A stretch of 36,579 nucleotides of DNA from Bacteroidetes bacterium UBA1312 (GCA_002307135.1 DBTQ01000014.1:1-36579); one strand, 5' to 3'; positions 25,363 through 34,218 are shown, counted from the first letter of the stretch. The notes: generated by a model not told the origin, from the letters alone. Numbers and translations: made by a program.

Positions 25363-26634
25363 ATGAAAAAACAGATACTCGCACTAACACTAAGTGTAGC
25401 TGCGTTTGCCGCAAAGGCACAAACAATTGATACTGTAACTTTAGGAGCCGGATATACTAACCAGATATGGTACAGTCTTCCTAATGACGAACAAGGTGCC
25501 CAGCCAAAAAATAATTGGGATTTAGGTTTTAGAACTTCTGGAAGCATGGGATCTTCTATCCTCGTGAATGGAACTGGTAGTGGTACTATCTGGCTTTATC
25601 CAAAAGCAGACAAGGCAGGCTGGAAGACTGTGGACACAACAGGAGTGAGCACATGGTCCAAATTATACAATGCGGAAACGGAATGGAATGGAGCATTGGG
25701 CAGATATGTAGATGCAAGCAATCCTTACGATCTTGGTTGGGGAGTTTACGATATTGGTACACATATCGTTAGTGGAGATTCACTTTATATAGTAAAGACA
25801 CAAACAGGAAATTATAAGAAACTGCTCATTAATAAATTATCAGGTGGCACCTATACATTTACCTATGCCAATCTTGATGGCACTGATTCTTCTATATCAT
25901 CTTTAAATAAAAGCGTTTTCTCCAGCAAAAATTTTGGCTATTTTTCATTAGATACAAAAACAGCTATTGATCGTGAACCGCCTACAGCAGATTGGGACTT
26001 GGTATTTGGTCAATACACTACCGCAGACTATGCTGCCACGGGCATTGCAGGCTATACCGTTACAGGTATTTTAGTAAACGATACACTTAAAGTTGCTCTA
26101 GCAAAAGTAGATCCTGCAACCAGGGCTGGTTATGTTGCTTATTCAACGCATCCTTTTAGCGGAAATATCAATGGCATTGGCTACAACTGGAAATCTTACA
26201 GTTCTTCAACAAGCAGCTATGTATTGAATGATTCTTCCGTTTATTTTGTAAGACGCAACAACGGAGACATCTGGAAATTAATACTTACTGGCTTCTCCAG
26301 CGCTACAGGCAGCATTATGTTCAGCAAAGAATTGCTCTATACAGCAACTGCTATCAACGAAATTTCAAAAAGCAATACAACACTTGCCCTTTCTCCTAAC
26401 CCTGTCAGAAACGGACAAAGTATAAGTGTCGTTTATTCTTTCGAAAACGCAGTAAAATCAGCTCATCTCAACATATTTGACATGATGGGCCGTGTAGTAA
26501 TAAGTAGATCCTTAGATGCTAATATTGGGTTACATGCTTATACATTTTCTACTGAAAAACTGATCGCCGGAACTTACATTGTAAGTCTATCTACCGACGC
26601 AGAACAAACGGAACAAAAAGTGCTTATTCAATAA
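25363..26634 (+). CDS. HmuY-like heme-binding protein with T9SS type A sorting domain
   Basis: A 423-residue protein: signal peptide 1-19 (ILALTLSVAAFAAKA-Q), an HmuY-like region at about 20-325, and a type A T9SS tail from about 340 (LALSPNPVRNGQSISVVYSF ... NIFDMMGRVVISR ... LIAGTYIVSL). HmuY-family marks are WDLGF near 52, WDLVF near 214 and the closing IGYNWKSY...VYFVRRNNGDIWKL. The region aligns over its length with the lipoprotein at 32994-33983. Known HmuY proteins take heme from host or environmental proteins and hand it to the TonB receptor. Here the T9SS tail predicts release or surface attachment. Heme ligands cannot be assigned; candidate His are in DIGTHIVSG and STHPFSG. It opens a locus of eight genes on one strand. 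Confidence 0.82.
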   Translation: MKKQILALTLSVAAFAAKAQTIDTVTLGAGYTNQIWYSLPNDEQGAQPKNNWDLGFRTSGSMGSSILVNGTGSGTIWLYPKADKAGWKTVDTTGVSTWSKLYNAETEWNGALGRYVDASNPYDLGWGVYDIGTHIVSGDSLYIVKTQTGNYKKLLINKLSGGTYTFTYANLDGTDSSISSLNKSVFSSKNFGYFSLDTKTAIDREPPTADWDLVFGQYTTADYAATGIAGYTVTGILVNDTLKVALAKVDPATRAGYVAYSTHPFSGNINGIGYNWKSYSSSTSSYVLNDSSVYFVRRNNGDIWKLILTGFSSATGSIMFSKELLYTATAINEISKSNTTLALSPNPVRNGQSISVVYSFENAVKSAHLNIFDMMGRVVISRSLDANIGLHAYTFSTEKLIAGTYIVSLSTDAEQTEQKVLIQ

Positions 26635-26717
26635 TCATTCCGTCACTTTTTTAAGTCAACACTCTTAATAATATAATGGGTTGCTTGCTTTTATACTAAA
26701 CAAAATATTCAAAACAG

Positions 26718-27584
26718 ATGAAATCAAAACTAAAAATGCTCTTTAGCGTTGCAATGTTACTATTAGCGGCCTGTGGTAATCAGCAAAAAAAAGAAGCAGT
26801 AAAAAAAGAAGACGACATGCGTATCGTTTCATTAAGTGGTACTACGAGTGAAATACTTTGTGCTCTTGACATGGAAGATAAAATAGTAGGTGTGGACGTT
26901 ACCAGCACTTATCCCGAATCCGTTGCTCGGCTACCCAAAGTCGGCCACAATCGCAATATCTCTGCGGAATCGATTATTGCTTTAATGCCCACATTAGTTA
27001 TAGGGATCGCCGAAAATATAAAACCCGAATTGACAGAACAACTTAAAAGTGCAAACGTAAAAGTATTGCTGTACCACTTAGATAATTCTGTCGCAGGTAC
27101 TAAAAGGTTAATTAAAGAGATCGCAGACAGCCTAGGTAAATCCGCATCTGTACAAACCATATCCGACAATATTGATAAAGACATGAAAGACGCACGGACA
27201 CTTAACCGTAAGGTAAAAGTATTGTTCATTTATGCGCGCGGTGCGGGCACTATGATGGTGGCGGGTAACCACACTGCCGCAACAGCTATGATCAGCATTG
27301 CCGGAGCAGAAAATGCAGTAACTGACTTCGAAGATTTCAAACCGCTTACACCGGAATCTTTACTAAAAGCGAATCCTGATGTGATCTTAATGTTCGATAG
27401 TGGCTTACAAAGTCTCGGAGGCATGGAAGGTTTATTGAAAGTGCCAGGAGTAGCACAAACCAATGCAGGTAAAAATAAACAAGTGATAGAAATGGATGGC
27501 CAGTTACTTACCGGTTTTGGCCCTCGTGTAGGAAAAGCTGTTGCAGCGCTTTCAAAAAAAATAAATGAAGTCAAAACGAATTAA
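26718..27584 (+). CDS. hmuT: Heme ABC transporter substrate-binding lipoprotein (HmuT-like)
   Basis: A 288-residue class III periplasmic binding protein, lipid-anchored through Cys19 (MLLLAACG). Motifs: RIVSLSGTTSEILCALDMEDKIVGVD (35-60), LPKVGHNRNISAESIIALMPTLVIG (72-96) and a second lobe with VMVAGNHTAATAMISIAGAENAV-like sequence and FKPLTPESLLKANPDVILM. The spacing fits HmuT/ShuT/PhuT. In those proteins the segment equivalent to VGHNRNISAE usually reads G-Y-x-R-x-L/I-SAE with Tyr as the axial heme ligand; here residue 77 is His. Its last 20 bp overlap the permease gene, a sign of tight co-translation. Heme is the likely ligand from the neighbours; a siderophore or cobalamin is less likely. 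Confidence 0.88.
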   Translation: MKSKLKMLFSVAMLLLAACGNQQKKEAVKKEDDMRIVSLSGTTSEILCALDMEDKIVGVDVTSTYPESVARLPKVGHNRNISAESIIALMPTLVIGIAENIKPELTEQLKSANVKVLLYHLDNSVAGTKRLIKEIADSLGKSASVQTISDNIDKDMKDARTLNRKVKVLFIYARGAGTMMVAGNHTAATAMISIAGAENAVTDFEDFKPLTPESLLKANPDVILMFDSGLQSLGGMEGLLKVPGVAQTNAGKNKQVIEMDGQLLTGFGPRVGKAVAALSKKINEVKTN

Positions 27585-28617
27585 AACATTCACGGCAACC
27601 AGTGTAGGGCTATTGTTTATTGCGGTATTCTCAAGTATAGGTATGGGTGCCGTTATCATTACACCTCTTCAAATAGCAGGAATCTTTTGTAAAGCAATGG
27701 GTGTAACTACCAACATTGCATTTACAGAGTCTCAGGAAGCAGTAATGATGGCCATTCGTTTACCGCGTGTTCTTTTAGCTATTTTAGTCGGAGCCGCGTT
27801 ATCCGTTTCGGGTGCTGCGATGCAAGGTTTATTTCGTAATCCTCTTGCCGACCCAAGCTTAATTGGCATATCGTCCGGAGCGTCTTTAGCTGCTGTGGCA
27901 TCCATTGTTTTAGGGCTAAATTCCATTACGACACTAACAGGTATTTGGGGCTCATACACTTTATCTATCATCACTTTTGCAGGCGCATTTCTAACAGCAA
28001 TAGTTGTTTATCGATTATCGCAATCCGGTGGTAAGACTATCATAGCGACTATGTTACTCGCCGGAATTGCTATTAATGCTTTAGCCGCTGCAGGCACAGG
28101 TGTATTTACCTATGCCGCCAATGATGCACAGTTACGGAGTATTACTTTCTGGATGCTGGGAAGCCTCGGTGCTGCAACATGGAATAATGTTTTAGGCATA
28201 TTACCTTTTACATTATTACCCGTTATTATTTTACCGACAATGGCAAAAGCACTCAACGCATTTGCACTAGGAGAAGCTAATGCGGCTCATTTAGGAACAA
28301 ATACAGAGCGTGTAAAAAAAACTGTTGTATTGCTTACCGCATTATCCGTAGGAGCGACTGTAGCTGTAGCAGGTGTTATCAGTTTTATAGGGCTGGTAGT
28401 ACCGCATATTATTCGTTTACTATTAGGACCAGACAACAGATACCTGCTCCTAATAGCACCTTTACTCGGTGCATTTTTATTGGTAAGTGCGGATGTTTTG
28501 GCACGAACAGTATTTATACCTGCCGAATTACCTATAGGAATTATTACCTCACTTATTGGCGCACCTGTGTTTCTATACATTGTTATTAAAGAACTGAACG
28601 ATCAAAAAAACATATAA
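27565..28617 (+). CDS. hmuU: Heme ABC transporter permease, FecCD family (HmuU-like)
   Basis: A 350-residue inner membrane protein with about nine to ten membrane helices. The FecCD signature GAALSVSGAAMQGLFRNPLADP followed by IGISSGASLAAV is at about 72-110. The loop that contacts the ATPase is near GEANAAHLGTNTERVKK (232-248), and VVPHIIRLLLGPDNR is at about 275-289. It forms the channel that moves heme from the binding protein to the cytoplasm. It overlaps the binding protein gene by 20 bp and shares the TAATG junction with the ATPase gene. Confidence 0.93.
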   Translation: MKSKRIKTFTATSVGLLFIAVFSSIGMGAVIITPLQIAGIFCKAMGVTTNIAFTESQEAVMMAIRLPRVLLAILVGAALSVSGAAMQGLFRNPLADPSLIGISSGASLAAVASIVLGLNSITTLTGIWGSYTLSIITFAGAFLTAIVVYRLSQSGGKTIIATMLLAGIAINALAAAGTGVFTYAANDAQLRSITFWMLGSLGAATWNNVLGILPFTLLPVIILPTMAKALNAFALGEANAAHLGTNTERVKKTVVLLTALSVGATVAVAGVISFIGLVVPHIIRLLLGPDNRYLLLIAPLLGAFLLVSADVLARTVFIPAELPIGIITSLIGAPVFLYIVIKELNDQKNI

Positions 28618-29411
28618 TGCTACAAGTACAAAGTATAAAGTATAAAATAGCTCCGACATTATCATTGAGCAATATATCATTTGATGTAATGGCCGGTGAA
28701 ATGGTGGCTATACTTGGCGCTAACGGTGCAGGTAAATCCACTTTGCTTAAGATAATAACAGGTTCGTTAAAAGCAGATTCAGGAAATATTTTTATTAATA
28801 AAAAGCAACTTTCTGAATGGAGCAAAAATGAATTAGCCGCTAACTGTGCGGTATTGCTGCAACAAAATCCGCTACAGCTCTCATTTACTGTAGCAGAAGT
28901 AGTAACAATGGGACGTTACCCGCACTTTAAAAATCATGCCTCACTTAATGATGAACGTATTGTGCTTGAGGTTTTGCAAAAGACAGGTATAATACATCTG
29001 AAAGACCGTAATTATGTGACACTTTCAGGTGGCGAACAGCAACGTGTACATATAGCCAGAGTGCTGGCACAAATCAGTGATCAGGCAACAGAACATCCAC
29101 GCTATCTTTTTATGGATGAACCGAGTAACAATTTAGATATACGGCATCAGCATGTAGCATTATTACTAGCCAAATCTTTTGCTAAAGAAAGCAATTGTGT
29201 AGTAGCAGTATTGCACGATTTAAACCTTGCATTGCAATACGCCGACAAAATAATTTTGCTCAAAGATGGTATGTTGAAAGGTTTTGGCCTCCCTGAAGAT
29301 ATAATGACCGACGATGCCATCAGTGATGTGTATGGACTGCCTTTGCAAATATTCAATCATCCTTCCTGTAGGCATAGAATTGTAATGCCCGCAATGAACA
29401 CCTTTAACTAA
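28617..29411 (+). CDS. hmuV: Heme ABC transporter ATP-binding protein (HmuV-like)
   Basis: A 264-residue ABC ATPase that powers heme import through the permease. Walker A GANGAGKST is at 34-42, the signature LSGGEQQRVHIARVLAQ near 138-154, Walker B YLFMDEPSNNLD near 164-175 and the H-loop VLHDLNLAL near 198. Length and the FecE-like end (VYGLPLQIFNHP) fit the heme/iron-siderophore group. The ATG overlaps the stop of the permease gene. All catalytic motifs are intact. Confidence 0.94.
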   Translation: MLQVQSIKYKIAPTLSLSNISFDVMAGEMVAILGANGAGKSTLLKIITGSLKADSGNIFINKKQLSEWSKNELAANCAVLLQQNPLQLSFTVAEVVTMGRYPHFKNHASLNDERIVLEVLQKTGIIHLKDRNYVTLSGGEQQRVHIARVLAQISDQATEHPRYLFMDEPSNNLDIRHQHVALLLAKSFAKESNCVVAVLHDLNLALQYADKIILLKDGMLKGFGLPEDIMTDDAISDVYGLPLQIFNHPSCRHRIVMPAMNTFN

Positions 29412-29430
29412 AAAATAAAACAACTTAAAT

Positions 29431-30462
29431 ATGTCAACAACAACAATCAGCTTAAAAGAGCAATACGAAAACAATAAAGCTCAAAATCCTAAAATGCGCA
29501 TTCGCAATATCGCCGAGCAGATGAATGTGAGCGAAGCCCAATTATTGGCTATTCGCGTCGGTGAGGGTGTAACTCTTTTACAATCTTCATTCCCGGAAAT
29601 TTTAAACGAAATAATCAACCTCGGGCAAGTAATGGGGTTAACCCGTAATGATGCTGTTGTGCACGAACGTAAAGGCATATACGACAATATGTCTTTTCAT
29701 GGTCCGATGGGTCTTGCCGTAAATCCGGACATTGACTTGCGCTTGTTTATGATGCATTGGAAATATGGTTTCGCAGTAACTGAAGAAGATAGAAAAAGTA
29801 TTCAATTTTTCGACAAAAGTGGGGCTGCTATTCATAAAATATATCTAACAAATGAAAGTAATCAGGAAGCTTATGATGTACTTGTCAACAAATTCAAATC
29901 GAAAGAACAAGTTTCAGAATTAGCAGTAGAAGCATATCCTCTAGCTCCTGTCGAGTTACCCGATACAGAAATTGATATCGTATCATTTCAGGAAGGCTGG
30001 AACACATTAAAAGACACGCACGATTTCTTTGGTCTAACCAAAAAACATAGGACAACACGTACACAGGCCTTACGTTTAGCTCCAGAAGGTTTCGTGCAAC
30101 AAGTATCAAATGATAGTACACGCAAAGCATTAATAATGGCAGCAGAACGTGAGATTCCGATAATGGTATTTGTGGGCAACAGAGGTTGTATTCAAATACA
30201 TTCAGGTGAAGTAACAAAGCTAATGGAAGCCGGCCCTTGGTATAATGTACTTGACCCAATGTTCAACTTGCACATTAATGAGACAGCGATTGACACTTCA
30301 TTTATTGTCAAAAAACCAAGTGCAGACGGCATTATTACGTCATTAGAAGTCTTCGACAAATTTGGTGAAATGATTGTTCAGTTTTTTGGTAAACGGAAAC
30401 CGGGTATCCCCGAACTGAAAGAGTGGAGCGCATTAGTGAATGACCTTGCTTGTGCTCAATAA
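29431..30462 (+). CDS. hmuS: Hemin-degrading factor, HemS/ChuS family
   Basis: A 343-residue cytoplasmic heme-handling protein made of two similar halves, the normal length of HemS/ChuS. The heme ligand of the second half is visible as His197 in LKDTHDFFGLTKKH, the place of His193/196 in ChuS/HemS. Other conserved parts are MSFHGPMG (87-94), VGNRGCIQIHSGEV and GPWYNVLDPMFNLHIN near 268-285. Family members bind heme after import and either store it, pass it on or degrade it; degradation is shown for ChuS but debated in others. It follows the ATPase by 19 bp. The name hmuS here means the HemS-like protein, not the CobN-like protein also called HmuS in Porphyromonas. Confidence 0.92.
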   Translation: MSTTTISLKEQYENNKAQNPKMRIRNIAEQMNVSEAQLLAIRVGEGVTLLQSSFPEILNEIINLGQVMGLTRNDAVVHERKGIYDNMSFHGPMGLAVNPDIDLRLFMMHWKYGFAVTEEDRKSIQFFDKSGAAIHKIYLTNESNQEAYDVLVNKFKSKEQVSELAVEAYPLAPVELPDTEIDIVSFQEGWNTLKDTHDFFGLTKKHRTTRTQALRLAPEGFVQQVSNDSTRKALIMAAEREIPIMVFVGNRGCIQIHSGEVTKLMEAGPWYNVLDPMFNLHINETAIDTSFIVKKPSADGIITSLEVFDKFGEMIVQFFGKRKPGIPELKEWSALVNDLACAQ

Positions 30463-30469
30463 AACACAT

Positions 30470-30505
30470 GCGCTTTGGCAATAAAATAAATTATTGCTAA
30501 AGCGC
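30470..30505 (+). repeat. Hairpin between hmuS and the small CxxC protein gene
   Basis: GCGCTTTGGCAATAA at 30470-30484 and TTATTGCTAAAGCGC at 30491-30505 form a 15-bp stem with one G-U pair and a 6-nt loop. No T-run follows, so it may stabilise or divide the transcript and not fully end it. Confidence 0.65.
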
Positions 30506-30556
30506 TAAGCGCTCCATTGTAAATACCGAACCGTAATTAAAAAATAAAACCATCTT

Positions 30557-30883
30557 ATGTGTAGTTATAAAACTTTGCATAGAAATGAAGAATGGTATAT
30601 CGTTTATTGCCAGAATTGCGAACGTATGCATATTAGTTTCGGCACTACCGTCTTATTAAAATCCGTTGACGCGTTTTATGAGTTTGACACTCAAATAAAA
30701 CAGTTTTATAAAAACGGGCAAGCCAACGTGCAACACAACCTCAGAACACTTCTGATCAGCACCTTGTTAGATGTGGTAGCCACACGATACAGCCTGAGCG
30801 ACTTTAAAAAGCCAAAGCGTTTATTGAGTAATGCAAAAGAAAAATTAACCCTCGAAAAATTATTTACATTCTATGACAATTAA
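30557..30883 (+). CDS. Small CxxC protein of the heme locus (DUF6686-like)
   Basis: A 108-residue protein, probably cytoplasmic, beginning MCSYKTLHRNEEWYIVYCQNCERMHISFGT. Cys18-x2-Cys21 near the N-terminus, plus Cys2, His8 and His25, could bind a metal. The pattern resembles the Bacteroidota family DUF6686, in which a short CxxC segment is followed by a strand such as ISFGTTVL; this is from pattern memory. Function unknown. Its last 11 bp overlap the heme receptor gene (ATGACAATTAA), so it is translated together with the receptor, and it lies within the heme locus. A role in heme or iron sensing or in receptor expression is inference only. Confidence 0.75.
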   Translation: MCSYKTLHRNEEWYIVYCQNCERMHISFGTTVLLKSVDAFYEFDTQIKQFYKNGQANVQHNLRTLLISTLLDVVATRYSLSDFKKPKRLLSNAKEKLTLEKLFTFYDN

Positions 30884-32975
30884 ATATTTACAGAGCCAGT
30901 TTTTCAATAAAAGTCTGCCCATACTATCAGCTCTTATCTGCATTACAGGGAGTGCAATGGCACAAGCCACAGATACCACAAGTATATTTTTTAAGAAGGA
31001 AAATGTGCTCTCTAATGTAGTGATAACAGGTCAGTACAAACCCACTAGATCAGAGGATGCCGTACAGCGTATAAGAGTAATTGACCACGATAAAATAGTA
31101 GCCATGGGCGCACAAAATTTACGCGATGTGCTACTTAATGAAATGAATGTTACGGTGGCACAGGACAACGTATTGGGCAGTAGCGTACAAATACAGGGCA
31201 TATCAGGACAAAATGTAAAAATACTTGTAGATGGAGTACCCGTAATAGGGCAGCAAAACGGAAATATAGACATCTCGCAATTAAACGTTTATAATGTAGA
31301 TAGAATTGAATTGATAGAAGGCCCCATGTCGGTTAATTATGGTACCGATGCTTTAGCCGGCACAATTAATATTATCAGTAAATCAACACAAAAAAACACC
31401 TGGGAAACAGGAATCAATACTTATTACGAAACAATTGGCAAATACAATGTCAATGCTAATGTCGGTTATCACAATGGAAGCCATACCATATTATTGAGCG
31501 GAGCCCGTAATTTTTTTGATGGCTGGACTCCCGGAGAACCGACACACTTTTTTGGTTTCCGATCAAGACCTGCGGACTCAACACGCGCCGTATCTTGGGA
31601 CCCTAAAGAAGAGTACCATGCAAACTTGCAATACATTTATAGTATTGGTAAATGGAAACTACGTTACAAGCTCGATTATTTCTACGATAAAATTACCAAT
31701 CGAGGATTCCCAATTGAACCATTAGATAATAGAGCCTTCGACGATTACTACACTACCTATCGATTCAACAATACCCTATTCCTCCATACAACAATTCTTA
31801 AAAATAAGAACCTCAATTTCTTAGCTGCTTATAACCAATATAAACGTATCAAAAATACATACAGCACCAACCTTAATACATTAGAACAAACAGCAGGATC
31901 AGCATCGGATCAGGATACTTCTAAATATTCCTTATTTAATACTCGTGCTACATTAAGCACTAACAACATAAATGCCAAAATAAATTACGAAGCAGGATAT
32001 GATATTAATATCGAAAAAGGATATGGAGTTCGTATATTGAATAAAGAGCAACAAATTGGAGACTATGCCGCTTACGCAAGTTTAGAATACAAATTAACCG
32101 ATTCTATTACACTGCGCCCAGGATTGCGCTACGCTTACAATACTGCATTTGATGCACCTTTAATTCCGTCAATTAATATTAAGTATCAAATCAACAAAAG
32201 GCTCGTCGTGCGCGCATCTTATGCAAGAGGTTTTCGGGCACCCAATGTAAAAGAACTCTATTTCGAATTTAAAGACAGTAATCATGACATTGTTGGTAAC
32301 CCCGATCTAAAACCGGAAAAAAGTAATAATTATAATGTTGCAACCACCTACTCCATTACACTCAACCATGTAAATTATAAAATAGAGCTGTCCGGATTTT
32401 ATAATAGCATCAGCAACATGATCAGCCTAGCACAGCCCGACACCACAAGAACCCGTTATACTTATGTAAATATAGATCAGTTCAAAACGAAAGGGCTGCA
32501 ACTCAACCTAACTGCCCAATATAAAAACCTAACTGTTGCTGTCGGTGGATCCTATATCGGTCGCTACAATCAATTATATAAATCAGAAGCTGCTACTGTA
32601 AGTGCATTTAGCTATGCACCAGAGTTACGATGTAATCTTAATTATGCACTTCAAAAAATCGGAGTAAACGCCGCACTATTTTTAAAACACACTGGAAAAG
32701 TACCCGGCTATGGTCTTGACTCCAATAATAAAATTACACTTACTTCTATTGAGCCTTATACTATTGCAGATTTTTCGCTGAGCAAATTATTTTGTCATAA
32801 AACCATAGCAGTATCAATCGGCTGCAAAAACATCTTCAATACAATTAACATCAGCCAGAGCATCTCCTCATCCAACAGTGTTGCCACCGCCCATAACACA
32901 GGCAATTCAAGTCTTTCCATAGGTACAGGCCGCTCTTATTTTATCGGGATAGGTTATAAATTTTCGAACCAATAA
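30873..32975 (+). CDS. hmuR: TonB-dependent heme receptor (HmuR-like)
   Basis: A 700-residue outer membrane receptor that draws heme into the periplasm using TonB energy. After a signal peptide (SLPILSALICITGSAMAQ) comes the plug domain at about 50-165 (NVVITGQYKPTRSEDAVQRI, VQIQGISGQNVKILVDGVPV, VDRIELIEGPMSVNYGTDALAGTINIIS) and a 22-strand barrel ending in YFIGIGYKFSNQ. The heme-receptor boxes are seen: FRAP at 454-457, NPDL at 476-479 and His471 between them, the same order as in HemR and HmuR. There is no carboxypeptidase-like N-domain. It overlaps the small CxxC gene and is followed after 18 bp by the lipoprotein HmuY-like gene, the usual hmuR-hmuY pairing. Confidence 0.92.
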   Translation: MTIKYLQSQFFNKSLPILSALICITGSAMAQATDTTSIFFKKENVLSNVVITGQYKPTRSEDAVQRIRVIDHDKIVAMGAQNLRDVLLNEMNVTVAQDNVLGSSVQIQGISGQNVKILVDGVPVIGQQNGNIDISQLNVYNVDRIELIEGPMSVNYGTDALAGTINIISKSTQKNTWETGINTYYETIGKYNVNANVGYHNGSHTILLSGARNFFDGWTPGEPTHFFGFRSRPADSTRAVSWDPKEEYHANLQYIYSIGKWKLRYKLDYFYDKITNRGFPIEPLDNRAFDDYYTTYRFNNTLFLHTTILKNKNLNFLAAYNQYKRIKNTYSTNLNTLEQTAGSASDQDTSKYSLFNTRATLSTNNINAKINYEAGYDINIEKGYGVRILNKEQQIGDYAAYASLEYKLTDSITLRPGLRYAYNTAFDAPLIPSINIKYQINKRLVVRASYARGFRAPNVKELYFEFKDSNHDIVGNPDLKPEKSNNYNVATTYSITLNHVNYKIELSGFYNSISNMISLAQPDTTRTRYTYVNIDQFKTKGLQLNLTAQYKNLTVAVGGSYIGRYNQLYKSEAATVSAFSYAPELRCNLNYALQKIGVNAALFLKHTGKVPGYGLDSNNKITLTSIEPYTIADFSLSKLFCHKTIAVSIGCKNIFNTINISQSISSSNSVATAHNTGNSSLSIGTGRSYFIGIGYKFSNQ

Positions 32976-32993
32976 ACAGTAACTATAAACATT

Positions 32994-33983
32994 ATGCGCA
33001 ACAGATTAATTATAGCCACTACACTATTTATTCCTTTAGCTTTAATACTGAGTTTAAGCAGTTGTCTGAACAAAGAAACACCCATACCAGTTGCTCCTCC
33101 GGGCGATAATATTAGTGCATCTGTGAGCTTAGGAGAAGATTATAAACTACAGGTATTTTACAGTCTAAAAAACAACGTGATAGTAAGTACAAATAATTTT
33201 TCTGATTGGGATTTCGGATTCGACCCATCTGCTACGGGATGGCATGTCATACTCAACTCAGCCAAATTTATGCGCGTTTATAAAACAACCAAAACAGATT
33301 TCGCTACAGTAAGTATTGCAGATACGACGGGTATAAAAGCCACATTTGACATGCCATCAGGCAGTCTGGACAGTACCGCTATTGGCGATTGGCGCAGCGG
33401 TAATGTTTATATCGTAAACAAAGGTGTCAATGAATTGGGAGATCCGTTGGGTATGTCGAAAATGAAAATCATATCAGTAGATGACACTAAATACACGGTA
33501 CAATTTTCCGATATCAGTGGGGCCAATGAAAATACACTTGATATAATTAAGGACAATACCTATAATCTGAATTTTCTATCTCTGGACAATGGCGGTAAAA
33601 CATTATTGATAGAACCGCCAAAAAATCAATGGGACATTGTCTTTACCAAATACACACACATTTACTACGATTTGAATAATATGCCCTACTCTGTAACCGG
33701 ATGCCTGCTCAACCGCTCAGCAACATCTGCAGGATATGATACACTCCATAAATCATTTAATGACATCAAACTCGATGATGTAGCAACAATATCATTTTCC
33801 AATAGTATTAATACGATAGGCTTCGATTGGAAAACATACACCGGTACTACGTATAGCGTTAATGCCAACAAATTTTATCTTGTTCATAATGCAGATGGCC
33901 TTTATTTCAAACTCCGCTTTGTTGATTTTTACAATTCTTCAGGCATTAAAGGTACACCCAGCTGGCAGTTTCAAAGGTTATAG
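32994..33983 (+). CDS. hmuY: HmuY-like heme-binding lipoprotein
   Basis: A 329-residue lipoprotein: signal (LFIPLALILSLSSC) with lipobox LSSC and Cys24, then a short linker and an HmuY-like domain. Marks: VSLGEDYKLQVFYSL, DWDFGFDP near 73, WDIVFTKYTHIYYD near 224, INTIGFDWKTY near 280 and a final FYLVHNADGLYFKLRF. The same blocks in the same order occur in the T9SS-tailed protein at 25363-26634, so the two are paralogs. HmuY hemophores bind heme at the cell surface and deliver it to HmuR, encoded immediately upstream. Candidate ligands are His in GWHVILN, KYTHIYY, DTLHKSF and LVHNADG; the pair used cannot be fixed by eye. Confidence 0.85.
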   Translation: MRNRLIIATTLFIPLALILSLSSCLNKETPIPVAPPGDNISASVSLGEDYKLQVFYSLKNNVIVSTNNFSDWDFGFDPSATGWHVILNSAKFMRVYKTTKTDFATVSIADTTGIKATFDMPSGSLDSTAIGDWRSGNVYIVNKGVNELGDPLGMSKMKIISVDDTKYTVQFSDISGANENTLDIIKDNTYNLNFLSLDNGGKTLLIEPPKNQWDIVFTKYTHIYYDLNNMPYSVTGCLLNRSATSAGYDTLHKSFNDIKLDDVATISFSNSINTIGFDWKTYTGTTYSVNANKFYLVHNADGLYFKLRFVDFYNSSGIKGTPSWQFQRL

Positions 33984-34148
33984 CAAATACCCCATGAGCA
34001 GAAAATAAGCATATCACACGTTTAAATATCGATTAGGATTTTGAGTAAAAAACACGTGCATCATTAAACAAAACACTTTCGTTTGTAATTACTAAAATTT
34101 CATAAGCTCAAGCATTAAGATTTATAAACAGTATAAGCATCTTCATCC

Positions 34149-34156
34149 TACCTTTG
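34149..34156 (+). promoter_or_regulatory. Probable -7 promoter element of the methyltransferase-CDF operon (TACCTTTG)
   Basis: TACCTTTG matches TAnnTTTG and lies 63 bp before the ATG at 34219. No clear -33 box is visible. The rest of the 235-bp gap holds nothing else recognised. Confidence 0.45.
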
Positions 34157-34218
34157 ATAAGATTTGAACGTACAACAAGTGTCATATATCTAACGAAGTG
34201 CTTAAGTTTAAAATATAA

